Source of the DNA: UBA5420 sp964485345
GTDB taxonomy: Bacteria; Bacillota; Limnochordia; Darwinibacteriales; Darwinibacteriaceae
Reading direction: 5' to 3'
NCBI GenBank assembly: GCA_964485345.1
Contig: CAZAJB010000005.1
Coordinates: 1 to 64,000, forward strand
Length of the DNA stretch: 64,000 bases
Shown: positions 8,437-17,093 of the stretch, piece after piece
Numbering within the stretch: the first letter of the stretch is position 1
Layout of the letters: each line of letters opens with the position of its first letter
The notes under the pieces: generated by a model
Told to the model about the DNA's origin: nothing
Database searches by the model: none
The model's input: only the letters and a program-made list of their open reading frames with translations
Translations under genes and position numbers: made by a program

Positions 8437-9696
8437 ATGAAGAAACCATTTGTTGATGCTACAACCCTACGAAACATTGTTGCAGAGTATCCTACTCCCT
8501 TTCACCTCTATGATGAGCAGGGTATTCGGGATAACGCCCGCAGACTTCACCAAGCCTTCGCCTGGAATGCGGGATTCAAAGAGTACTTTGCGGTAAAGGC
8601 TACCCCAAATCCTGTCATTCTATCCATACTCAAGGAGGAAGGTTGCGGAGTTGACTGCGCCACATTTACCGAGCTCCTCCTCGCGGACGCCACAGATTTT
8701 CGGGATCATGAGATCATGTTTTCATCGAACATGACCTCCCTAGAAGACTTTCAGCTTGCCCATCAGCTCGGGGCCATCATTAATCTGGACGATCTTACGG
8801 ATGTGGAGTACATCCAGCAGCTCCCTAGCATACCTGAGACAGTCTGTTTGCGGTACAACCCGGGAGGCAACTTTTCCATTAGTAATGAAATCATGGATAC
8901 CCCAGGTGAGGCGAAGTACGGTATGACCCGGCCTCAGCTTGGTCTAGCCATTCGGCAGTTGCTGGATCTAGGAGTCCAAAAATTCGGCCTTCATTCCTTT
9001 TTAGCCAGCAACACAAGGACAAATGATTACTACCCCACCCTAGCCAAGATCCTCTTTGAACTGGTACGAGATCTGCAGGCAGAGACAGATGCCCATTTCG
9101 CTCTGGTGAATCTCTCGGGGGGCATTGGTGTTCCCTATCATCCTGGTGAGGAGCCCGCGGACATTATGGCGATCGGTTCCGGTGTAGAGGACGCTTTCAA
9201 CGAAGTTCTCGTGCCGGCAGGTTTGGGTCATATCTCCATCGCAGCAGAACTCGGGCGCTTTATGCTCGCCCCCTATGGTCACTTGATAGCTACTGCTGTC
9301 CGCCGCAAGAACATCTACAAAAACTACATTGGGCTTGATGCCTCTTCCGTCAATCTCATGCGTCCCGCGATGTATGGATCCTATCATCACATTACAATCG
9401 CAGGCAAAGAGAACGCTGCCCATGATCACACCTACGATGTGGTAGGAGGACTCTGCGAGAACAATGACAAGTTTGCCATCAATAGGAAGCTACCAAGGAT
9501 TGATCTGGGAGACTTGGTGATTATTCACGACACAGGGGCCCACGGTTTTTCCATGGGCTATAACTACAATGGAAAACTCCGTTCAGCGGAAGTGCTATTC
9601 CGAAGCGATGGGAGTAGCGAGATGATTCGCCGAGCCGAAACCCCTGAGGATTATTTTGCTACCCTCAAGCTTCCCGTTCCATCACTGGGATTTTAG
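8437..9696 (+). CDS. lysA: Diaminopimelate decarboxylase
   Basis: A 419-residue fold-type III PLP enzyme. The PLP-binding Lys lies in YFAVKATPNP (about residues 51-60). Other family marks are GVDCATFTEL, the glycine-rich LSGGIGVPYHPGEEP, AELGRFMLAPYG, GGLCENNDKFA with the active-site Cys, and DTGAHGFSMGYNYN. It makes L-lysine from meso-diaminopimelate, so it serves both lysine and the balance of the cell-wall precursor. The start at 8437 follows TTGGAGG. Its last 15 bases overlap the end of msrA on the other strand. Other family decarboxylases (ornithine/arginine) are less likely, given the DapDC-type motifs. Confidence 0.88.
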   Translation: MKKPFVDATTLRNIVAEYPTPFHLYDEQGIRDNARRLHQAFAWNAGFKEYFAVKATPNPVILSILKEEGCGVDCATFTELLLADATDFRDHEIMFSSNMTSLEDFQLAHQLGAIINLDDLTDVEYIQQLPSIPETVCLRYNPGGNFSISNEIMDTPGEAKYGMTRPQLGLAIRQLLDLGVQKFGLHSFLASNTRTNDYYPTLAKILFELVRDLQAETDAHFALVNLSGGIGVPYHPGEEPADIMAIGSGVEDAFNEVLVPAGLGHISIAAELGRFMLAPYGHLIATAVRRKNIYKNYIGLDASSVNLMRPAMYGSYHHITIAGKENAAHDHTYDVVGGLCENNDKFAINRKLPRIDLGDLVIIHDTGAHGFSMGYNYNGKLRSAEVLFRSDGSSEMIRRAETPEDYFATLKLPVPSLGF

Positions 9697-10215
9697 CTTA
9701 GCTTGAAACTGCTTCCGAAACTTGACCACCTTTGGAGCAATCACCATTTGACAGTACCCCTGCTGAGAGTTGGAGGCATAGTAGTCGTGATGGTAATCCT
9801 CTGCGGGATAGAAGATCGATAATTCGGTCAGTTCGGTTACGATTGGATCATCCCAAAGCTCAGCCATACTGGTCATCACTTCCTCGGCATCCGCCTTTTG
9901 CTCGGCGGTTTCATAGAAGACGGCAGAGCGATACTGGGTACCCATGTCGCCTCCTTGCCGGTTCAACGTTGTTGGATCATGGATGCTAAAAAAGACCTCT
10001 AAGAGCTCTTTATAGCTAATCAGCTCCCCGTCGTAGGTGATTTGGATAACTTCCGCGTGGCCAGTTTCATTTGAACAGACCTGCTTATATGTGGGGTTTT
10101 GCACATGCCCGCCGGTATAGCCAGGCGCGACAGTCAAGACCCCCTGGAGATCCTTAAAGATCGCTTCGAGACACCAAAAGCATCCTCCACCAAAGGTGGC
10201 CGTAAGGTGATTCAT
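9682..10215 (-). CDS. msrA: Peptide-methionine (S)-S-oxide reductase
   Basis: A 177-residue MsrA that reduces methionine-S-sulfoxide in proteins. The catalytic motif GGGCFWCLEA with the nucleophilic Cys lies at about residues 9-18; GYTGGHVQNPTYKQVC, ETGHAEVIQITYD and the substrate-site MGTQYRSAVFY follow. The C-terminal part YYASNSQQGYCQ carries a Cys that can serve in disulfide recycling. No MsrB domain is attached. It points away from the methyltransferase gene and converges on lysA with a 15-base overlap. Confidence 0.97.
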   Translation of the reverse strand: MNHLTATFGGGCFWCLEAIFKDLQGVLTVAPGYTGGHVQNPTYKQVCSNETGHAEVIQITYDGELISYKELLEVFFSIHDPTTLNRQGGDMGTQYRSAVFYETAEQKADAEEVMTSMAELWDDPIVTELTELSIFYPAEDYHHDYYASNSQQGYCQMVIAPKVVKFRKQFQAKLKSQ

Positions 10216-10257
10216 AACTCTCGTCCCTTCGACTTAATATCAAGAAAAGGTGATCAC

Positions 10258-11022
10258 TTGGATTCTATCTATGGATTTCCCCAGTACTATGAGATAGCCT
10301 ATTCGTATCGGAACATCCCTGCAGAAGTGGATGTGATGGAGGAAGCGATTCGCAAGTATTCGAGAATCCCGGTACATACTGTCCTAGAACTAGCCTGCGG
10401 TAACAGCCCTCATATGCTCGAGCTTGCCGCTCGGGGTTACGAGTACTATGGTTTAGACTTAAGTTCTACCATGATTGAGTTTGCCCAGAACAAGGCCAGA
10501 GCACACCAACTGGATGTCCAATTCTATCTCGCCAACTTCGTGGATTTTCAGATCGAAGAACCCGTGGACTTCGTCTATATCATGCTAGGTTCGCTCTATG
10601 TGAATAATACGGAGGAGCTCTTGAGCCATTTTGCCAATGTCCAAAAAGCCCTGAAACCTGGGGGACTTTATTTTCTCGACTGGTGCATTGATTTTTCGTC
10701 GCTGGATAACAACCTCGACAGCTGGGTGATGCGTCGCGACGGCATTACCGTTTCGACCCGATATTCCACACGTTTACACGACGCCGGCGAACAGCTCTAT
10801 GAGGAAAACATTCTCTTCACCATCAAAGACCAGGGCAAACCACTCAAGCTACTCCATACGGGCCTCAGACGAGCCATCTTTCCTCAGGAATTCGTCTTGG
10901 CCGCAACCAAGCTCAACAGCTTTGAACTCTTAGGCTGGTGGAATGACTGGAACTGGAGAACGCCGATTGGCGAAGAACGGGGCGAAATCGTCCGCCCCAT
11001 CACAATATTACGCCGTCTCTAA
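10258..11022 (+). CDS. SAM-dependent methyltransferase, class I
   Basis: A 254-residue Rossmann-fold methyltransferase. Motif I is VLELACGNSPHMLELAARG, followed by YYGLDLSSTMIEFAQ, and a motif IV region VDFVYIMLGSLYVN with LKPGGLYFLDW after it. I place the start at the TTG at 10258: AAAAGGTGATC, a near-perfect ribosome site, lies just upstream, whereas the longer frame back to 10099 runs antisense through msrA. The substrate is unknown. It overlaps the alcohol dehydrogenase by 4 bases at the 3' end. Confidence 0.85.
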   Translation: MDSIYGFPQYYEIAYSYRNIPAEVDVMEEAIRKYSRIPVHTVLELACGNSPHMLELAARGYEYYGLDLSSTMIEFAQNKARAHQLDVQFYLANFVDFQIEEPVDFVYIMLGSLYVNNTEELLSHFANVQKALKPGGLYFLDWCIDFSSLDNNLDSWVMRRDGITVSTRYSTRLHDAGEQLYEENILFTIKDQGKPLKLLHTGLRRAIFPQEFVLAATKLNSFELLGWWNDWNWRTPIGEERGEIVRPITILRRL

Positions 11023-12191
11023 CCTTGAGTGAGTTTGTAGATGGCCAAGACATCCCTTTGTCCTAAGTGCATGAAGTTACCGAGTGTCTGCGTATCCCCG
11101 GCAGTAGCCTTTTCGGCCATCTCCCCTAGGCGATCGGCCGAAATACCAGCTTCAGCCAATGTTGTCGGCAATCCAATGCGGTGGAAAAAGTCTTCTAGGC
11201 GGCGAATGCCTTCTAGAATCGTGCGCTCTGGATTGTGGAAGTCCTGCTCCACCCCAAAAACCCGTACTGCGAACTGCACAAAACGGTGTGGATTCTTCTT
11301 GTACACATACTTCATCCAGGCAGGAAACACAATCGATAGACCTGCCCCGTGGGCGATATCATACAAGGCACTGAGCTCGTGCTCAATATTGTGAGAAGCC
11401 CAGTCCTCACTCCTCCCCATACCTAAGAGGTCATTATGGGCGATAGTACCAGCCCACATAATGTTTGCCCGAGCGCCATAGTTCTCTGGTTCAGCGATGG
11501 CGATCGGCGCTTCCTGGATAATGCTGCGCATAGCTCCTTCGCAAAGGTGATCGCTAAGACCAACATCCTCTTCGTTGGTGAAGTATCGTTCCATGATGTG
11601 AGCCATCATATCGGCCACGCCACAAGCGGTCTGGTAGGCTGGGAGTGTAAAGGTCAGCTCCGGATTGAGCAGGGCAAACTTCGGCCGCATGACAAGGGCT
11701 CCACAACCTAGCTTGAGCAGGCCATCCTCGTTTGTCACAACCGAGCTAGGGCTCGATTCACTACCCGCTGCCGGAATGGTCAAGACAACCCCTACCGGTA
11801 CACTCGCTTCTGGCCTAGCTTTACCTGCATAAAAGTCCCAGACATCACCATCATAGGGGACACCAATGCCGATAGCTTTCGCCGAATCGATGGTGCTACC
11901 ACCGCCCACCGCCAAGATCAGGTCGATCTGTTCCTTGCGGGCTAGCTCAATTCCTTGCCTGACCAAGCTTAGTCTAGGATTCGGCTGGGCACCCCCGAAC
12001 TCGACGATCTCCAAACCAGCTTCCCTTAGCGAGTCTACTACACGATCCTTAAGACCACTGCGCACAATGTGTCCCGCGCCGTAATGCAGGAGAACCTTCT
12101 TACCCCAAACAGCGGCCTCTTTGCCTACCTGTTCTTCTACTCCACGACCAAAGACGATCTTCGTGTTATTAGAAAACGTAAAGTCTAACAT
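11019..12191 (-). CDS. Iron-containing alcohol dehydrogenase (butanol dehydrogenase type)
   Basis: A 390-residue group III, Fe-dependent dehydrogenase of the BdhA/YugJ branch. It begins with FTFSNNTKIVFGRGVEEQ and has the nucleotide-binding AVGGGSTIDSAKAI. The metal ligands are visible in ACGVADMMAHIMERY (Asp and His) and in HNIEHELSALYDIAHGAG (two further His). These enzymes reduce aldehydes to alcohols with NAD(P)H at the end of fermentation, consistent with acetyl-CoA from PFOR. Twelve bases separate it from the GH130 gene upstream, so the two probably share a transcript. Confidence 0.93.
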   Translation of the reverse strand: MLDFTFSNNTKIVFGRGVEEQVGKEAAVWGKKVLLHYGAGHIVRSGLKDRVVDSLREAGLEIVEFGGAQPNPRLSLVRQGIELARKEQIDLILAVGGGSTIDSAKAIGIGVPYDGDVWDFYAGKARPEASVPVGVVLTIPAAGSESSPSSVVTNEDGLLKLGCGALVMRPKFALLNPELTFTLPAYQTACGVADMMAHIMERYFTNEEDVGLSDHLCEGAMRSIIQEAPIAIAEPENYGARANIMWAGTIAHNDLLGMGRSEDWASHNIEHELSALYDIAHGAGLSIVFPAWMKYVYKKNPHRFVQFAVRVFGVEQDFHNPERTILEGIRRLEDFFHRIGLPTTLAEAGISADRLGEMAEKATAGDTQTLGNFMHLGQRDVLAIYKLTQG

Positions 12192-12203
12192 CGATCTCCT
12201 CCT

Positions 12204-13187
12204 CTAAAGACTAGAGTTATCCTTAATGAACTGAACTAACTCCTGCACATAACCAAAGGCCATAGCAGTTACCGTGTCAGCTCCTCCATAATACAGAGCC
12301 AGACGGCCAGTGGCACTGTCAACCAAGGCCGCACATGGGAACGCTACATTAGGTACATCCCCCACGCACTCATAGTATGTCTGCGGTGAGAGAATATAGG
12401 GGCTGGTCCGGGCCACAACCTTCCAAGGCTGATCCAGATCCAGAAGAGCTGCCCCTACACTATAGACGAAGCCATTACAAGATGTAAGGACTCCATGGTA
12501 GATCATAAGCCATCCTTCCGAGGTTTCAATGGGGATGGGACCTGCTCCGATTTTCGTGGATTGCCATCCCACGGTCGTCCCCATCACATGGCGATGTTTG
12601 CCCCAATAGACCATACCGGGACTCTCGCTGTAAAAGATATCGCCAAAAGGTGTATGCCCATTGTCACTCGGTCGCGACACCATGGCGAAGTTGCCATTAA
12701 TCTTCCGAGGGAAGAGCACGCCATTACGATTAAATGGCAAAAAAGCGTTTTCTAGTTGATAAAAATCCTTGAAATCTTCCGTATAGGCCACACCAATCGT
12801 TGGGCCATGATACCCGTTGCACCAGGTCACATAATAGCGATCCTCTATCCAGACCACGCGTGGATCATAGCCGTAGACAAAGTTACCAATCTCCGCATCA
12901 TCGCAGATGAACTGAATCGGCTCATGTTCGATCGTCCAGCTCAGGGCATCCTTGCTCCGGCCGGAGTGAATACGCATTTCCCTCGCCTTGTTATCTACCC
13001 GAAATACACCTCGAAACTCGTCGCCGAAGGGTACGACAGCACTATTGAATATGCTATTGGAACAGGGGATCAGATCCCTGGGAATAACAGGATTCTGAGA
13101 ATAGCGCCACAACACATCACCGCTGTCAGCAGGACGCTCTTGCCAGGGAATATTGGGTAAGCTTGGACCCACAATTTTCAGGCTCAT
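12204..13187 (-). CDS. Glycoside hydrolase family 130 phosphorylase
   Basis: A 327-residue five-bladed beta-propeller enzyme of GH130. Family marks are VLWRYSQNPVI near residue 25, GVFRVDNKAREMRIH, YGYDPRVVWIEDRYYVTWCNG, and IGAGPIPIETSEGWLMIYHG. Members phosphorolyse beta-mannosides, such as mannosyl-GlcNAc or mannooligosaccharides, to mannose-1-phosphate. The exact linkage cannot be told here. No sugar transporter lies beside it, but a chitobiose phosphorylase lies at 54.7 kb, so this genome seems to prefer phosphorolysis of disaccharides, which saves ATP. Confidence 0.9.
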   Translation of the reverse strand: MSLKIVGPSLPNIPWQERPADSGDVLWRYSQNPVIPRDLIPCSNSIFNSAVVPFGDEFRGVFRVDNKAREMRIHSGRSKDALSWTIEHEPIQFICDDAEIGNFVYGYDPRVVWIEDRYYVTWCNGYHGPTIGVAYTEDFKDFYQLENAFLPFNRNGVLFPRKINGNFAMVSRPSDNGHTPFGDIFYSESPGMVYWGKHRHVMGTTVGWQSTKIGAGPIPIETSEGWLMIYHGVLTSCNGFVYSVGAALLDLDQPWKVVARTSPYILSPQTYYECVGDVPNVAFPCAALVDSATGRLALYYGGADTVTAMAFGYVQELVQFIKDNSSL

Positions 13188-13210
13188 ACTTCATCTCCAT
13201 CCATGGTTAC

Positions 13211-13767
13211 CTATAGTTTTTCAGGCTCCGGATACTCCACCCCGTAGGTTTCTACGGACATCTTCAAGATGCGTTGTTCCTCGAATGGTTTGTCCATCCT
13301 GTCACGCCGAGCCGAGACAACTTTGTCTGCCACTTCGATCCCTTCCACAACTTTGCCAAAAGCGGCATAGGCTCCATCTAGATGGGGAGAATCGGCGACC
13401 ATAAGAAAGAACTGGGAACCGGCAGAATCTGGTGCATTCGTGCGTGCCATGGAAATCACCCCGCGTGCATGCTTGAGACCATTTGCGAATCCGTTCTGGC
13501 TGAATTCACCCTTGATGCCATAGCCTGGGCCACCACCACCGGTACCAGTGGGGTCCCCACCCTGAATCATGAAGCCAGGAATGACCCGATGAAAAATCAC
13601 GCCGTCATAGTACCCTTGCTGCACGAGGGAGATGAAGTTATGCACTGTATTTGGAGCAATATCTGGATAGAGCTCGACTTTGATCATCCCAAGCTCTCCC
13701 AAGTCCATCGTTACCAGGGGATGAGTGGGAGCCGGTACTTCTTCCGCCTCAACCATACCTGTCCGTA
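13211..13767 (-). CDS. Peptidyl-prolyl cis-trans isomerase, cyclophilin type (N-terminus lost in gap)
   Basis: The frame is open from the N gap and gives about 185 residues. It is a cyclophilin: GMIKVELYPDIAPNTVHNF, FHRVIPGFMIQGGDPTGTG, the catalytic Arg in FHRV, and GSQFFLMVADSPHLDG. The gap hides the N-terminus, so a signal peptide cannot be judged. Beyond the gap, a GTG at 13887 with GGAGG 8 bases upstream is the likely start (reading VNDSSI...). Counting through the 100 N breaks frame, as expected if the gap length is only a placeholder. Confidence 0.93.
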
Positions 13768-13867
13768 NNNNNNNNNNNNNNNNNNNNNNNNNNNNNNNNN
13801 NNNNNNNNNNNNNNNNNNNNNNNNNNNNNNNNNNNNNNNNNNNNNNNNNNNNNNNNNNNNNNNNNNN
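13768..13867. other. Assembly gap (100 N)
   Basis: Exactly 100 undetermined bases inside the cyclophilin gene. The round size suggests a scaffold placeholder, so true spacing is unknown. Confidence 0.99.
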
Positions 13868-13935
13868 AGTATACTCGAATCGTTCACAGCATCAACCTCC
13901 ATCCGATTTCTAAGGAATGCAACGCATTCGTCTTT

Positions 13936-13941
13936 ATTATA
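13936..13941 (-). promoter_or_regulatory. Extended -10 element upstream of the cyclophilin gene
   Basis: On the minus strand TGGTATAAT provides a perfect -10 with an extended TG motif, about 50 bases before the GTG at 13887. No good -35 is seen. Confidence 0.45.
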
Positions 13942-14009
13942 CCATACTTCGAGGCAGGAACTGACAGTCTGAAGGAGAAACTCTGTTTCGAAAGGAGTGA
14001 GCGTTTTCT

Positions 14010-14432
14010 ATGTGGAAAGAACACTACAGGGTTGGTTCGGATTTAATTGATACGCAGCATCAAGAGCTCTTCAAACGAGTCTCCAAATTCATCCAAGTCG
14101 TGCAGGGCAGTGAGCCTTGGGAGGATCGCCTAGAACAAGTACAAGATACCCTCGTTTTCATGCAACACTACGTCATCATTCACTTTGCTGACGAAGAAGA
14201 GCTACAAGAGGAGATGGGCTACCCTGAATTGGAAAAGCACAGAAAGATTCACGAGGACTTTAAGGCGGAGATCCAACAATTCGCCATGATGGTTAAGCGT
14301 GAAGGCTTTGATGAAGAGAAGGTACAGGAATTCAGCGCCAAAGTCATGACATGGTTGATTATGCATGTAGGCCGAGAAGACCAGAAGATTGGTGAGTTCC
14401 TGCGTCAGGGGGAGGCCGCCCATGAGAGTTGA
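14010..14432 (+). CDS. Bacteriohemerythrin
   Basis: A 140-residue four-helix oxygen-binding protein with a di-iron site. The iron ligands are visible in order: the first His in the WKEHYRVG stretch, DTQHQELF, HFADEEELQ after HYVIIH, HRKIHEDF, and late HVGREDQ. Such proteins bind O2 for sensing, storage or detoxification in anaerobes and microaerophiles. It overlaps the downstream cheX-like gene by 11 bases, so the two are co-translated, which hints at oxygen-linked signalling. AAAGGAGTGAG precedes the ATG. Confidence 0.95.
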   Translation: MWKEHYRVGSDLIDTQHQELFKRVSKFIQVVQGSEPWEDRLEQVQDTLVFMQHYVIIHFADEEELQEEMGYPELEKHRKIHEDFKAEIQQFAMMVKREGFDEEKVQEFSAKVMTWLIMHVGREDQKIGEFLRQGEAAHES

Positions 14433-14883
14433 ATACATAAATCCGTTCTACCAAGCTACCCTGGATGTTTTCCGCGTCATGCTCAGTATGGAACCAACAA
14501 GGGGAACCCTCAGGGCCGTGCAGGAACTCGTCCCTGTCAGCGAGGCCAACGTAGGCATCGGGGTTACCGGTGATTTGCGGGGATCCCTCTTATATAGTTT
14601 CCCTCAAGCGATGGCCCTCGACATGGTCAGAATCATGTCAGGTATGGAAATAGCGAAACTCGATGCCTTTGTGATCTCGGCTTTAAGCGAAGTGGCGAAT
14701 ATTATCAGCGGTAACGCCTTAACGTATCTCGCTCGGAACTCATTAACTTGTGATATCTCGCCGCCCCAGGTTTTTGTGGGCAGCAAGGGATCCATGACCA
14801 TGTCCACAGAAAAGGCAATCGTATTACCACTGATCACCGATATCGGTACTCTCGAAGTCAGCATTTCTCTCCATGGCAAGTAA
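14422..14883 (+). CDS. CheX-like phosphatase / chemotaxis-family protein
   Basis: A 153-residue protein of the CheC/CheX/FliY phosphatase family. The active-site pattern Glu-X2-Asn is present in SALSEVANIISGNALTYL (about residues 80-97), and the start MRVEYINPFYQATLDVF is typical of CheX. Only one such motif is present, as in CheX. These enzymes dephosphorylate CheY-type response regulators. No chemotaxis gene lies nearby; its partner is the hemerythrin with which it overlaps. AGGGGGAGG at 14407-14415 sets the start at 14422 rather than further upstream. Confidence 0.85.
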   Translation: MRVEYINPFYQATLDVFRVMLSMEPTRGTLRAVQELVPVSEANVGIGVTGDLRGSLLYSFPQAMALDMVRIMSGMEIAKLDAFVISALSEVANIISGNALTYLARNSLTCDISPPQVFVGSKGSMTMSTEKAIVLPLITDIGTLEVSISLHGK

Positions 14884-14887
14884 ACAC

Positions 14888-14936
14888 AAAAAATGCCCGA
14901 TCAGGTCGTTACCGCACCTGGCCAGGCATTTTTTTC
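14888..14936. terminator. Bidirectional terminator between cheX and the barrel gene
   Basis: AAAAAATGCC...AGGT pairs with ACCT...GGCATTTTTTT, with a small internal loop. T runs flank it on both strands, so it serves both the rightward hemerythrin-cheX pair and the leftward envelope operon. Confidence 0.85.
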
Positions 14937-14942
14937 ATCTAT

Positions 14943-16298
14943 CTAGAAGGATCCACTACCCAAGGTGATGGCAGCAAATATGGTGGTGTTACGACCCAGA
15001 GCTCCAAACTCTGTCGCTACGTCGCCGTAGTTAAAGCTCACTCCCACACTGGGCGAAATCTTGCTAATAGAGGGAAGGCTCAACGTGGTCGTGACCATAC
15101 CAGATTGGTCAGAGAGATTCGCGTTCAAGAACGCTGATGCCGACAGTTTCGTGTTCAAGAGATTATTCCATCCAACCATGGCTGCTAGATAATGTCTGCC
15201 TGTAGAGGTCATGTCTGCCGGATTGATCTTCGCTAGGGCTCGCTTGATTTCTTCGTTTTCTGGGTCCATCTGTGCCATGGCGAGCAGCGTAGCATAGTAT
15301 TTGCGGAAATTCTGCATGTGTTCCTGGTTCTCATAGCCCTCACCATTGAAGTAGTATTGGGCCGCGCCAGTCAGGTTAAACAGCCCAGCAGAGTCCGTGT
15401 GACTATACCTTGCGCCAGCTGTGAGGTGGAAGAACAATGGATCCTTCTTCACCACGGGATAATTCAGGGGAAGAGCATCGACAAAACCTTTGTCCGATCC
15501 CTTGCTCACAACCGCTTCAGCAAAAACTGCCAGATTACCCAAGGAGGAAGACATAGTCAGCATCGCCCTGGGCACCTTGTCTTTTTGGTAAAACCCCCCG
15601 AGGCCGATTTCTGTTCCACCCAACACAAACTCCATTTTGGGGGCCAGTGCAACCTGATCTGGGGTAGTTACACCGTCAAAGAGAGTATATAGATAGTAGT
15701 TCGTAGTGCCCCTCGGATAATGCGCCTTCAGAGCCACAGGCCCCTCTAATTCGACACCAGGATCGAGGGGATTAATGCGACCGATGTTGATGACATCCGC
15801 GGGGCTAAAGAAATAACCGACCCCCCATTTAACCTTCTGTTTGCCTGCCCGGAAAAACACTTGATTATCGTAGTTGAAGTCAGAGAAAAGCTCCTGTAAG
15901 TTGATGGATAATGGATCGCGTGCTTGTCTATCTTGGCCGATCTGCTTACTTACAGCATAATTCAAGTCAACTTTACCAAAGACCCGAAAGTTGGGGTCTG
16001 GCCTGGCATCGAGATAGACCTGTCCGCCGAGGGATGTGCCCAAGGTATCTACGGGGTCCATGCCTTCAAACATAGTTCTCGCGGCCCTTACAGAAAACCG
16101 ATAGTTGCCCCCCAGATCCCAGCGTTCTTGGACGAGGAACGCTTCTTCGGGCCGTACGGCTGTCTGATCTTCTGCAAAGTCGACAAATAAGTCGTCCCCA
16201 AAAAGGTCGTCAAAATCAAAATCCATGGCCGACGCGGTACTGTTGTGTAAGCTGAGCATGAGCAAGCAAACAACAAGAAACGCAAGATGTTTACGCAT
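14943..16298 (-). CDS. Porin-like outer-membrane beta-barrel protein
   Basis: A 451-residue protein with a clear signal peptide (MRKHLAFLVVCLLMLSLHNS, cleavage near ASA-MD). After a short acidic Asp/Phe-rich segment it consists of alternating polar/hydrophobic strands such as YRFSVRAARTMF, QVYLDARPDPNFRVFGKVDL and QVFFRAGKQKVKWGVGYFF. It ends in an amphipathic strand with a terminal Phe (ITLGSGSF), the signature read by the BamA insertion machine. It resembles the DUF1302-type barrels, but I do not recognise an exact family. Last gene of an operon with a Lol-like transporter and a LolA-like carrier. Strong evidence for an outer membrane. Confidence 0.75.
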   Translation of the reverse strand: MRKHLAFLVVCLLMLSLHNSTASAMDFDFDDLFGDDLFVDFAEDQTAVRPEEAFLVQERWDLGGNYRFSVRAARTMFEGMDPVDTLGTSLGGQVYLDARPDPNFRVFGKVDLNYAVSKQIGQDRQARDPLSINLQELFSDFNYDNQVFFRAGKQKVKWGVGYFFSPADVINIGRINPLDPGVELEGPVALKAHYPRGTTNYYLYTLFDGVTTPDQVALAPKMEFVLGGTEIGLGGFYQKDKVPRAMLTMSSSLGNLAVFAEAVVSKGSDKGFVDALPLNYPVVKKDPLFFHLTAGARYSHTDSAGLFNLTGAAQYYFNGEGYENQEHMQNFRKYYATLLAMAQMDPENEEIKRALAKINPADMTSTGRHYLAAMVGWNNLLNTKLSASAFLNANLSDQSGMVTTTLSLPSISKISPSVGVSFNYGDVATEFGALGRNTTIFAAITLGSGSF

Positions 16299-16312
16299 GA
16301 TAACTTTACCCC

Positions 16313-17083
16313 CTAACGGTTTACTCTTTCAATATATGCTTTGGTAAAAACATGATCTGGGATATCGCTGATGGAGATCTCGCTAACTGCAATTTGGGTC
16401 TTGTTTCCTTCCAACAATTCATCGATGAAGATCATCTGCACAGGTAGGATAACATCACCAACCTTGGTGTACTTAGGATACAACCCGGTCCGCATTAGTC
16501 GATAGGTTAGGCTGTATTCCTCCGTTTTCAACACTAGATCAGAGTCTTTAGTGACCCAGAGCTTAACATAGGGAAAGGGGACTGTATCGTCCACAGCCTT
16601 TAGGTCAATGATGTAAACCTCAAAGTTGCCCAAAGTACCTTCTAGGTATCCTTCCACCTCATAGGATGAGGAGTAGCTGTTCGATCCAAAATCCGCGTTG
16701 CGAGCATCGGAATCCTGAAAATTCTCCTTAAGGGAGGTGTGGGCAAATTGCCGACTAGAAGGATCGTAGAACCATAAGTTATCGCCTTCTAGAAGATATC
16801 CCTGGCCCTTCTCGGTAACAGGCTCCTGAATCAAGAGGAGGAAACGTTCACCGTCATCACGCCTGAACTGACGTACCACCATCTTTTCAATGCCGTTTTC
16901 TACATCTTCCACAATCATGGTCAATACAGACGAAAAGTCCGTGTTCTCGAAACGAGACTGCTGATCGAGGCGGTCCAAGATCGCTTCAATATGACTAAAA
17001 TCTTGGGCCTGTACTGTTACTGTCAATGCAGCTGCAAGAAAACATAGGACCAAAGCAGCAGAGATAAATCGGATTTTTTTCAT
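16313..17083 (-). CDS. LolA-like outer-membrane lipoprotein-sorting protein
   Basis: A 256-residue periplasmic protein with a signal peptide (MKKIRFISAALVLCFLAAAL, cleavage near VQA-QD). Its body matches the LolA-like family (PF17131 type): FSSVLTMIVEDVENGIEKMVV, GQGYLLEGDNLWFYDPSSRQF, and a late LPVQMIFIDEL. LolA-like proteins carry lipid or lipoprotein cargo across the periplasm. It sits 10 bases after a FtsX/MacB permease gene and 14 before the barrel gene, the order seen in spirochaete and other diderm operons. Cargo unknown. Confidence 0.85.
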   Translation of the reverse strand: MKKIRFISAALVLCFLAAALTVTVQAQDFSHIEAILDRLDQQSRFENTDFSSVLTMIVEDVENGIEKMVVRQFRRDDGERFLLLIQEPVTEKGQGYLLEGDNLWFYDPSSRQFAHTSLKENFQDSDARNADFGSNSYSSSYEVEGYLEGTLGNFEVYIIDLKAVDDTVPFPYVKLWVTKDSDLVLKTEEYSLTYRLMRTGLYPKYTKVGDVILPVQMIFIDELLEGNKTQIAVSEISISDIPDHVFTKAYIERVNR

Positions 17084-17093
17084 GATAAACCCC

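Noticed and set aside
10099..10257. Longer methyltransferase reading frame
   Set aside because: It would run antisense through msrA; a strong ribosome site supports the TTG at 10258.
13382..13972. Long plus-strand frame running through the N gap
   Set aside because: It is an antisense shadow of the cyclophilin gene and crosses undetermined bases.
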